Assembly: GCA_045576355.1 (NCBI GenBank)
Contig: JAZNGG010000033.1
Span: forward strand, 1-5,029
Length of the DNA stretch: 5,029 nucleotides
Direction: 5' to 3'
Origin: Liminaster sp045576355
Lineage (GTDB): Bacteria > Bacteroidota > Bacteroidia > Bacteroidales > UBA3663
Shown: one piece after another, positions 1 to 4,289 of the stretch
Layout: each line of letters opens with the position of its first letter
Numbering within the stretch: position 1 is the first letter of the stretch
Position numbers and translations under genes: made by a program
The notes under the pieces: model-generated
Seen by the model: the letters and a program-made list of their open reading frames with translations, nothing else
Databases searched by the model: none
What the model was told of the DNA's origin: nothing

Positions 1-61
1 ATTCGAACCAACGACCCCGAGATTACAAATCACGTGCTCTGGCCAACTGAGCTAAAGAGGC
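1..61 (-). tRNA. tRNA-Thr(TGT), 3' end cut by window edge
   Basis: On the minus strand the acceptor 5' strand gcctctt begins at 61. It is followed by T8-A9, a D arm gctc/gagc with loop agttggcca carrying G18-G19, and an anticodon arm with loop tttgtaa, giving anticodon TGT (Thr). The T-stem 5' strand gttgg and loop ttcgaat are present. The 3' half of the T stem and the acceptor lie beyond position 1. The anticodon stem has a U-U mismatch at pair 29-41. It is the last visible gene of the tRNA operon and starts only 5 bp after tRNA-Asn ends, so both must be cut from one precursor. Confidence 0.93.
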
Positions 62-66
62 AAGTG

Positions 67-140
67 CGCTCCAAGATGGGCTTGAACCAACGACCCCATG
101 ATTAACAGTCATGTGCTCTAACCAACTGAGCTATTGGAGC
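67..140 (-). tRNA. tRNA-Asn(GTT)
   Basis: A full 74-nt cloverleaf reads on the minus strand. The acceptor gctccaa (from 140) pairs with ttggagc, with discriminator G at 67 as usual for tRNA-Asn. The D arm is gctc/gagc with a GG-containing loop. The anticodon stem catga/tcatg encloses ctgttaa, anticodon GTT. The T loop ttcaagc keeps C56, and the T stem gttgg/ccatc has one U-U mismatch at 50-64. No CCA is encoded, so the tail must be added after transcription. It lies third in the Pro-Arg-Asn-Thr operon, 23 bp after tRNA-Arg and 5 bp before tRNA-Thr. Confidence 0.96.
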
Positions 141-163
141 AATTGCATTTTATGCTTTCCTTG

Positions 164-237
164 TGACCCCCACAGGATTCAAACCTGTAACCTTCTGATC
201 CGTAGTCAGATGCTCTATTCAGTTAAGCTAGGGAGCC
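164..237 (-). tRNA. tRNA-Arg(ACG) with A19/U56 and two acceptor wobbles
   Basis: This is a 74-nt minus-strand cloverleaf. The acceptor ggctccc (from 237) pairs with gggggtc using two G-U wobbles (2-71 and 4-69), and the discriminator is A at 164. The anticodon stem tctga/tcaga encloses ctacgga, anticodon ACG. A34 is normally deaminated to inosine so that one tRNA reads CGU, CGC and CGA. The T stem acagg/cctgt encloses tttgaat, so position 56 is U instead of the near-invariant C. The D loop reads aactgaata, so position 19 is A instead of G. The two changes together restore a Watson-Crick 19-56 pair, which argues for a working tRNA rather than decay. No CCA is encoded. Confidence 0.93.
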
Positions 238-278
238 ATTCTTTATCAAAGATCTTTTTCTCAAACGAACTTCCTTTT

Positions 279-356
279 TGGTCGGGGTAGCGGGATTCGA
301 ACCCACGACCCCCTGCTCCCAAAGCAGGTGCGCTAACCGGACTGCGCTACACCCCG
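279..356 (-). tRNA. tRNA-Pro(TGG), CCA encoded
   Basis: The minus-strand cloverleaf starts at 356 with acceptor cggggtg pairing with taccccg (one G-U at 7-66). The D arm is gcgc/gcgc with loop agtccggtta, and the anticodon stem cctgc/gcagg encloses tttggga, anticodon TGG (Pro). The T arm gtggg/cccgc carries the standard loop ttcgaat. The discriminator is A at 282, and the next three minus-strand bases (281-279) are CCA, so this tRNA alone in the cluster appears to encode its 3' tail. The match could be chance. It is the first gene of the operon, about 55 nt after the predicted transcription start. Confidence 0.96.
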
Positions 357-416
357 AATTTGATTTCGAAATTGTAGTTTTTTCGATATCGCTTCGTTCG
401 TTCTCGAAAGCGGGTG

Positions 417-448
417 CAAAGATAAGGCATTTAATATTTACCACCAAA
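417..448 (-). promoter_or_regulatory. promoter of the tRNA operon
   Basis: Read on the minus strand, TTTG (448-445) and TATCTTTG (424-417) are separated by 20 bp. This matches the Bacteroidota primary-sigma consensus TTTG, 19-21 bp, TAnnTTTG. The predicted start near 410-413 leaves a leader of about 55 nt before tRNA-Pro, and no other good match lies closer. Spacing, orientation and location agree, so this is the best supported promoter in the window. Confidence 0.85.
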
Positions 449-535
449 TTTTTTAATCACTTTTTTCAAAGAAAAATTGAAAAAAGAGTTTTTTATGACT
501 TTTTTGCTCGCGAAAACCTAAGCATACATCTTATA

Positions 536-558
536 ATACATGCGCGCATGCGCACACG
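536..558. other. 23-bp alternating purine-pyrimidine tract
   Basis: From 536 to 558 purines and pyrimidines alternate without a break. The GC-rich middle contains the perfect 10-bp palindrome GCGCATGCGC (544-553). Such tracts can adopt Z-DNA or extrude a small cruciform under negative supercoiling. It stands out because the flanks are strongly AT-rich. It lies between two diverging transcription units, where supercoiling is high. Any role is inference. Confidence 0.5.
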
Positions 559-675
559 GATTAATCCATATTAATTACTTCTTTTTTTACTCTCTTAAAG
601 TAGCTCTCTATGACAAACGTCACTCTCTATAAAAATATTTTTTTGCAAACTTCATATTTCTCGCTCCTTTCTTCC

Positions 676-683
676 TATCTTTG
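676..683 (+). promoter_or_regulatory. -7 box upstream of the DMT transporter
   Basis: TATCTTTG at 676-683, followed by CAG, is an exact TAnnTTTG match, about 95 bp before the transporter ATG. No clean TTTG lies 19-21 bp upstream: the nearest, at 642-645, is 30 bp away, and the correctly spaced position reads only TTCA (651-654). The likely start is near 688-690, giving a leader of about 90 nt without a Shine-Dalgarno sequence. The -7 call is good; the -33 element is weak or absent. Confidence 0.6.
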
Positions 684-778
684 CAGGGTCTGTACAAATA
701 AAATGTCAAATTAGACCGAATAGTTTATTACACGACTCGCGGCTCACGACACAATTCTTTCGTTAAACATAACCAAAC

Positions 779-1762
779 ATGAACTCTATCTCCTCAAAAT
801 GGACCGGACATTTAGCAGTCCTTGCAGTCAATATAATATTTGGCTTTAATTCCCCCACCTCCAAACTCATTGTGCCGGAATGGATCTCCCCTCAGTTATT
901 TACCTGTGTCCGACTTACATTTGCCACCCTGATGTTTTGGATCGTGGGAGCATTTTTTCCTCGAGAGCATGTTACCCTTAAAGATAAAGCCACGATTTTT
1001 GTTGGAGGGGTATTCGGATTAGTTGTAGTGATGTATTCCTTTGCCGAGGCACTCAGATACACCTCCCCCATAAACATCACCCTCATTGCCGCACTTACCC
1101 CCATCATCGTCATGCTCCTTGCAGCTATCTTCTTAAAAGAGCCCATCACCCTTAAAAAAGCAGGAGGAGTATTATTAGGCTTCATGGGTGTCCTTACCTT
1201 AATCATGCCACAAATAACAGCCGAAGGGTTAAGTAGCCTATCTCTCAAAGGAGACCTTCTCTGTTTTGCCAACATCACTGCTTACGCCATTTATCTCATA
1301 TCGACACGCAAAGTGACTCAGAAATACAGCACCATCACCTTAATGAAATGGATGTTTCTTTTCTCCTGGATATGCAGCCTTCCACTCTGCATCGGACAAG
1401 ACTTCTCTGCCATCCCCATGTTTTCCTCCGGCATAGCCTGGAAGCCATTGCTACAACTCTCTTACATTGTTATCTTTGCCACCGGCATCGCATATTTTTT
1501 GACACCTTTGGGACTAAAACGATTACGACCGACCACCGTTAGCATGTATAGCAATCTTCAGCCCATCATTGCCTCTTGCATTACCATCGCATTAGGACAA
1601 GACCATTTCAGCCGGGATAAATTACATGCCACGCTTTTTGTCATTCTCGGAGTAGCTTTGGTCACTCGCAGCAAAGCTCGTGATGAGATCACCCCAAAAA
1701 CACCGGAGACGCAAAATAACGGGCAACCAAACTCTCAAAAAACAGAAAATCAAAAGATTTAA
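779..1762 (+). CDS. DMT-superfamily (EamA) transporter, 10 TM
   Basis: This encodes a 327-residue inner-membrane protein of the drug/metabolite transporter superfamily. About ten hydrophobic helices can be drawn: roughly 9-30, 36-60, 70-90, 95-118, 127-145, 157-176, 187-205, 222-242, 252-272 and 281-296. They form two EamA repeats of five helices (about 11-142 and 157-295). The segment LKEPITLKKAGGVLLGFMGV (119-138) is the typical end of the first repeat. A hydrophilic, Gln/Asn/Lys-rich tail (297-327) follows the last helix. The length is normal for the family, and the ATG at 779 places the first helix near the N terminus as expected. Members export or import amino acids, metabolites or nucleotide sugars; the substrate cannot be read from sequence. 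The GH105 gene follows after 82 bp on the same strand, so co-transcription is possible but a functional link is not shown. Confidence 0.9.
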   Translation: MNSISSKWTGHLAVLAVNIIFGFNSPTSKLIVPEWISPQLFTCVRLTFATLMFWIVGAFFPREHVTLKDKATIFVGGVFGLVVVMYSFAEALRYTSPINITLIAALTPIIVMLLAAIFLKEPITLKKAGGVLLGFMGVLTLIMPQITAEGLSSLSLKGDLLCFANITAYAIYLISTRKVTQKYSTITLMKWMFLFSWICSLPLCIGQDFSAIPMFSSGIAWKPLLQLSYIVIFATGIAYFLTPLGLKRLRPTTVSMYSNLQPIIASCITIALGQDHFSRDKLHATLFVILGVALVTRSKARDEITPKTPETQNNGQPNSQKTENQKI

Positions 1763-1785
1763 CCCCTATATTTCATATTATTTTG

Positions 1786-1793
1786 TATCTTTA
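1786..1793 (+). promoter_or_regulatory. possible -7 box upstream of the GH105 gene
   Basis: TATCTTTA at 1786-1793, followed by CAG, matches seven of eight positions of TAnnTTTG apart from the last base. It sits 51 bp before the hydrolase ATG in the 82-bp gap. No good TTTG is found 19-21 bp upstream (TTTA at 1758-1761 is 24 bp away). It may give the hydrolase its own transcript in addition to read-through from the transporter gene. Confidence 0.4.
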
Positions 1794-1844
1794 CAGCGGC
1801 AAAACTAAACAGTTACAAAAAAACATAACACTTTAATTATATCT

Positions 1845-3209
1845 ATGAAAAAAATCTTTTTTATTCTTGCCCCAATGCTGGCTCTCACAGCCTGCACTTC
1901 GACACCTAAAGAAGAGACTGCGCCATGCTATTCTCAGTTGATGATCGAATCTCACGGATTAGGAGATTTCTATTGCAACCGCAAGCATCATGACTCCCTT
2001 TCCACCGTCGGGTGGGATTATGTTTCCGGTCTGGTAGCCAATGCCGTTCTCAACACTTGGTGCGAATATCCCGAAAAAAACATTTATTACGATGCCGTCA
2101 AAGCCTTTGCCGATGGAGCCACCACTCCGGATGGCAGCATGATCCTCAACAAAAAAGGGGCAGATGCCTTACGACCCTCAAACATCGACGACCTTCCTGC
2201 GGGCAACGTTTTCTTCACTCTATATAAAGAGGAATTAAAACGGGGCAATACACAAGAAGCCGAACGATATAAAACAGCAGCTACGGTGATCCGTACGCGA
2301 CTCAAATACAACCATTCTCGCATTGCAGAGGGCATGCCGGGAGCCGGAGGATTTTTCCATAAAGCAGTCTATCCTAATCAAATGTGGCTCGATGGTCTGT
2401 TTATGGGTTCTCCCATATATGCCCGTTGGCAACATGCTTTTGGCTCGGCAGACAGCTTGGACAACATTGCGTCATGGACCGACATTGCACACCAGTTTAA
2501 AACGATCCACCACTACACTTATAATGCCGAGAAGCAACTCAACTATCATGCTTGGTCTGCCACCCCCGAAGACGGCAACTCTTTTTGGGCCAACAAAACA
2601 GAGCCCTATAAAGGCTGCAGTCAGGAATTTTGGGCAAGAGGAATGGGCTGGTATGTTGCTGCTCTCGTAGATGTCCTCGAATTGATGCCGCAAGACCATC
2701 CGGACTTCCCGGCAGTTCATCTCATCCTCAAGCAAGTGGCAGACGGATTGGTGCGTTGGCAAGACCAGGAGTCTGGTGTCTGGTATCAACTCCTGCAATA
2801 TGACAATACCAAAACAGCAGATGGCATCGGAGATGAAATCGATGGAAAAACCTTCAATGTCGGCACCCAGGCCAACTATCTGGAGGCTTCTGCATCCGGC
2901 ATCTTTACCTATGCGCTGCTTAAAGGCATCCGCTTGGGTCTTTTAGCTCCCGAAACCTATATGCCCTCAGCCGAAAAAGCCTACAATGGGCTTGTTAAAA
3001 ACTTCATTCGCCCACGCGAAGACGGCAAGATCGATATCGTCCAGACTTGTGCCTCAGCAGGATTGGGTCCACAGAAAGATCCGTCTCGCACCGGAACTGC
3101 CAACTACTACTTAGCCGGCAAAGATGTTGCCGTTGTCGAAAATGAAGGCAAAGCCATCGGCACATTCATCATGGCTTCACTCGAATGGGAGTTGGCTCAC
3201 AAGAAATAA
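1845..3209 (+). CDS. GH105/GH88-type unsaturated (rhamno)galacturonyl hydrolase, lipoprotein
   Basis: This 454-residue protein resembles the YteR/YesR (alpha/alpha)6-barrel hydrolases. They hydrate the 4,5-double bond of unsaturated uronic acids left by polysaccharide lyases and so release the terminal sugar. A type II signal peptide is clear: K2-K3, a hydrophobic stretch, then lipobox LTAC with acylated Cys17, placing it on an outer or periplasmic membrane face. KEE soon after the Cys might act as a surface-export signal, but this is weak. Active-site residues line up with YteR as I remember it: H172-K173, W181 and catalytic D183 in NQMWLDG, then W263-x-R265 and W269 in FWARGMGWY, with H235 a likely further match. 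D115 or D116 (NIDDLPAG) would be the second catalytic Asp. The C-terminal GTANYYL...VENEGKAIG (417-439) is also typical. The ATG at 1845 gives an intact signal peptide. GH105 is preferred to GH88 from the motifs. No polysaccharide lyase or SusCD genes are visible nearby. Confidence 0.9.
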   Translation: MKKIFFILAPMLALTACTSTPKEETAPCYSQLMIESHGLGDFYCNRKHHDSLSTVGWDYVSGLVANAVLNTWCEYPEKNIYYDAVKAFADGATTPDGSMILNKKGADALRPSNIDDLPAGNVFFTLYKEELKRGNTQEAERYKTAATVIRTRLKYNHSRIAEGMPGAGGFFHKAVYPNQMWLDGLFMGSPIYARWQHAFGSADSLDNIASWTDIAHQFKTIHHYTYNAEKQLNYHAWSATPEDGNSFWANKTEPYKGCSQEFWARGMGWYVAALVDVLELMPQDHPDFPAVHLILKQVADGLVRWQDQESGVWYQLLQYDNTKTADGIGDEIDGKTFNVGTQANYLEASASGIFTYALLKGIRLGLLAPETYMPSAEKAYNGLVKNFIRPREDGKIDIVQTCASAGLGPQKDPSRTGTANYYLAGKDVAVVENEGKAIGTFIMASLEWELAHKK

Positions 3210-3266
3210 AAATCGACAATCATTAAACACTTTTTAAGAATTACGACATTCTATACAAAGTGCCCT

Positions 3267-3298
3267 CTTGACTTCGGCATTAAAAAGCATTATCTTTG
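3267..3298 (+). promoter_or_regulatory. promoter of the orphan small-RNA unit
   Basis: CTTG (3267-3270, one base off TTTG) and an exact -7 box TATCTTTG (3291-3298) are separated by 20 bp, the preferred Bacteroidota spacing. Transcription would start near 3303-3306. No open frame of useful size follows; a strong intrinsic terminator ends the unit about 140 bp later. The promoter begins 58 bp after the hydrolase stop codon. Confidence 0.7.
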
Positions 3299-3304
3299 CA
3301 GTAG

Positions 3305-3446
3305 TTATTGAGGAAACAATTAAACTCACATCGATCCTTTACCGATTGTGAAATATATTAGAAAAACATAGCAGGCTTATTAGAAGCCTACCATCTACGT
3401 GCGAGGGAAGATAACGTAAAGATTCTTCCCTCGCACGTTTCGTTTT
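3305..3446 (+). ncRNA. candidate small RNA of about 140 nt
   Basis: A transcript from the promoter at 3267-3298 to the terminator at 3397-3446 would be about 140 nt. It contains no ATG and only trivial frames from alternative starts. It can form three hairpins in order: CACATCG/CGA(T)TGTG with one bulged T (3327-3350), AGGCTT/AAGCCT with a 5-nt loop (3373-3389), and the 15-bp terminator stem. The single-stranded segments between them, about 3351-3372 especially, are AT-rich and could be seed regions. I do not recognise it as tmRNA, 6S, SRP or RNase P RNA. It could also be a long 3' processed tail of the hydrolase mRNA, but the separate promoter argues against that. Start and end are estimates. 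Confidence 0.6.
3397..3446 (+). terminator. strong intrinsic terminator
   Basis: ACGTGCGAGGGAAG (3397-3410) pairs without mismatch with CTTCCCTCGCACGT (3425-3438), and A3411-T3424 adds a fifteenth pair around a 12-nt loop. TTCGTTTTCT follows on the plus strand, giving the U-rich tail. An outer pair of TACCAT (3389-3394) and ATGGTA (3449-3454) could enclose the structure. The other strand has no T tract, so it acts rightward. It ends the small-RNA unit and would also catch read-through from the hydrolase gene. Confidence 0.85.
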
Positions 3447-3485
3447 CTATGGTAGTCACATGTAAATCAATACATTTTGTCTAAA

Positions 3486-3573
3486 ACACAGCACGCTAAA
3501 CAACCCTACACAGCGTGCTGTGTAGGTCAACTCAGTGCGCTATGATGGCAGACACAGCGTGCTGTGTTTGGAG
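3486..3573. repeat. four 22-bp units with palindromic core
   Basis: Units start at 3486, 3508, 3530 and 3552, an exact 22-bp period. Units 2 and 4 share ACACAGCGTGCTGTGT, a near-palindrome with arms ACACAGC/GCTGTGT around GT. In unit 2 the arms grow to 10 bp (CCTACACAGC and GCTGTGTAGG, 3505-3526). Unit 3 is diverged (11 of 16 core bases). Unit 1 keeps the first half only, as ACACAGCACGCT. Bases 3484-3497 are also an exact 14-bp inverted copy of 3556-3569, so the outer units mirror each other. The last six bases of each unit are not conserved. The 22-bp spacing is about two helical turns, so the cores face the same side of the DNA. No function is known to me. Confidence 0.8.
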
Positions 3574-3621
3574 TTTTTCCACACAAAGAAAGAAGACAAA
3601 GCACCGAGGTCCAAAAGATGC

Positions 3622-3723
3622 ATGACGCTGCCGTGTGACGTTAATGACGGCGCCGTGTAAAGAAATTCAGGGTGCCGTGTAACTTCACACGGCGGCATCG
3701 TGCACACTACACGGCGCCGTCAT
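3622..3723. repeat. five palindromic units in inverted arrangement
   Basis: Three 15-bp units read forward at 3622, 3644 and 3666 (consensus ATGACGGCGCCGTGT), and two read inverted at 3687 and 3709 (ACACGGCGCCGTCAT). Core centres are spaced 22, 22, 20 and 22 bp. The 16 bp at 3644-3659 are a perfect inverted copy of 3708-3723. Inside them GCCGTGT (3674-3680) pairs with ACACGGC (3687-3693) around a 6-nt loop, with symmetric 14-nt internal loops, giving an 80-base imperfect hairpin. The half-sequence ACACRGCG links this cluster to the one at 3486-3573, so the two are probably diverged members of one repeat family. The GC-rich cores contrast with AT-rich surroundings. Confidence 0.8.
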
Positions 3724-3726
3724 GCA

Positions 3727-4114
3727 AACAATCCCGATAAAACTTTAATTTAATGGATATAATACCCAATGAATTATATAGGTTGTAAACCGGAGGTTTC
3801 CTGGGCAACAATCTTTCCGAAGACTTTTACTAAAATACAACCAAAGAAAATCCTCCCCCAAACCCCATAGTGTCTCGGTGGTGGAGCCATTTACCTTAAT
3901 TATTTCGCATTATTTGTCAAGTGTAGTTTTCATTCCAAGGTTAATAAAACATAATACAAGCGGTGTCTGATCATTCAATTCAAGTATTATATTTCATTAT
4001 TTGGACTCATCAGACGGCAATATTCCTAAAACATAAAGATAAAACAACTTTCGAGAACAACTTTTAGGAAATAGAGAATATTTTTTGTAACTTTTGCAAG
4101 AAAAGATAACTCGC
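3727..4114. other. AT-rich intergenic stretch, nothing recognised
   Basis: I see no credible gene, RNA or promoter here. Weak inverted repeats exist, such as AAACC/GGTTT near 3786-3798 and GTCTGAT/ATCAGAC (3965-3971 and 4009-4015, 37-nt loop), but they are short enough to be chance. The right end (4064-4114) would be the downstream part of the broken micro-ORF described at 4115-4192. Confidence 0.5.
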
Positions 4115-4192
4115 TTAGAATAAATCGGTTGGTCGGATTGCTTGAAAATTGGGTAACGAGATGGCAACCGTTCGTATTTCTGAGTTCTTCAT
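4115..4192 (-). CDS. 25-residue micro-ORF, possibly a broken small gene
   Basis: On the minus strand an ATG at 4192 opens a frame of 25 residues, MKNSEIRTVAISLPNFQAIR then PTDLF, ending in TAA at 4117-4115. It begins about 25-30 nt after the start expected from the -7 box at 4232-4225, where a first gene should lie. After the stop the same frame continues with ASYLFLQKLQKIFSIS and a second TAA at 4066-4064, so a single in-frame stop may have split a 42-residue peptide. A longer frame in another phase over the same bases starts at 4235, before the predicted transcription start, and is less attractive. I do not recognise a family. It may be an intergenic remnant rather than a translated gene. 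Confidence 0.25.
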   Translation of the reverse strand: MKNSEIRTVAISLPNFQAIRPTDLF

Positions 4193-4224
4193 CGTTATGC
4201 TCCAATGCGATAACTCTGATGCTG

Positions 4225-4252
4225 CAAAGGTACAAAAATAAATGCAGACAAA
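4225..4252 (-). promoter_or_regulatory. possible leftward promoter
   Basis: On the minus strand TACCTTTG (4232-4225), followed by CAG, is an exact TAnnTTTG match. TTTG at 4252-4249 lies 16 bp upstream, shorter than the usual 19-21 bp. A second TAnnTTTG-like box, TATTTTTG (4240-4233), directly precedes it but is the U-tract of the nuclease terminator. Transcription would enter the micro-ORF at 4192. The -7 match is good but the spacing is weak. Confidence 0.45.
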
Positions 4253-4286
4253 AGAGAATGATGATAATTTTCTTTCGTCTGCAATT
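4231..4286 (-). terminator. intrinsic terminator of the nuclease gene
   Basis: Minus-strand TGCAGAC (4283-4277) pairs with GTCTGCA (4249-4243). The stem continues inward for eight or nine more pairs with one A-C mismatch and one G-U, to about 17 positions with a small loop near 4260-4266. It is followed on the minus strand by the U-rich tail TTTATTTTTGT (4241-4231). It starts a few bases after the nuclease stop codon (4292-4290), the expected place. The T tract runs straight into the -7 box at 4232-4225. Confidence 0.8.
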
Positions 4287-4289
4287 GGA

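Larger units (their letters stand above)
357..778. other. divergent intergenic region, no protein gene
   Basis: These 420 bases separate the leftward tRNA operon from the rightward transporter gene. I can support the tRNA leader and promoter (357-448), an alternating purine-pyrimidine tract (536-558) and a -7 box facing right (676-683). The rest is AT-rich, with T runs around 450-500 and 585-595. A reading frame that covers tRNA-Pro and runs into this region is the familiar artefact of translating a tRNA and is not a gene. Confidence 0.7.

Noticed and set aside
223..447. Minus-strand reading frame of 74 codons containing LLWEQGVVGSNPATPTK
   Set aside because: It translates through tRNA-Pro and its leader and promoter; the motif is the usual tRNA-derived false protein.
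278..574. Plus-strand reading frame of 98 codons beginning VGVAGFEPTT
   Set aside because: It is antisense to tRNA-Pro. This peptide start is a well-known artefact of translating tRNA genes.
892..1278. Minus-strand reading frame of 128 codons inside the transporter gene
   Set aside because: It is a shadow of the transporter coding frame with no promoter or recognisable domain. The same holds for shorter frames within 2012-2798 in the hydrolase gene.
3210..3260. Terminator directly after the hydrolase gene
   Set aside because: Only a 4-bp GAAT/ATTC pairing is present; no stable stem with a T tract is seen before 3397.
3552..3579. Intrinsic terminator formed by the fourth palindrome and the following TTTTT
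   Set aside because: The palindrome would close with almost no loop, and the T run is separated from it by GGAG, so the periodic-repeat reading is stronger.
3486..3723. CRISPR array
   Set aside because: Units are 15-16 bp with 6-7 bp gaps and are themselves palindromic. There are no constant repeats with 30-bp spacers and no cas genes.
4026..4235. Minus-strand 69-residue frame
   Set aside because: Its ATG lies upstream of the predicted transcription start and inside the terminator/promoter junction. The composition is not convincing, and the frame at 4192 fits the promoter better.
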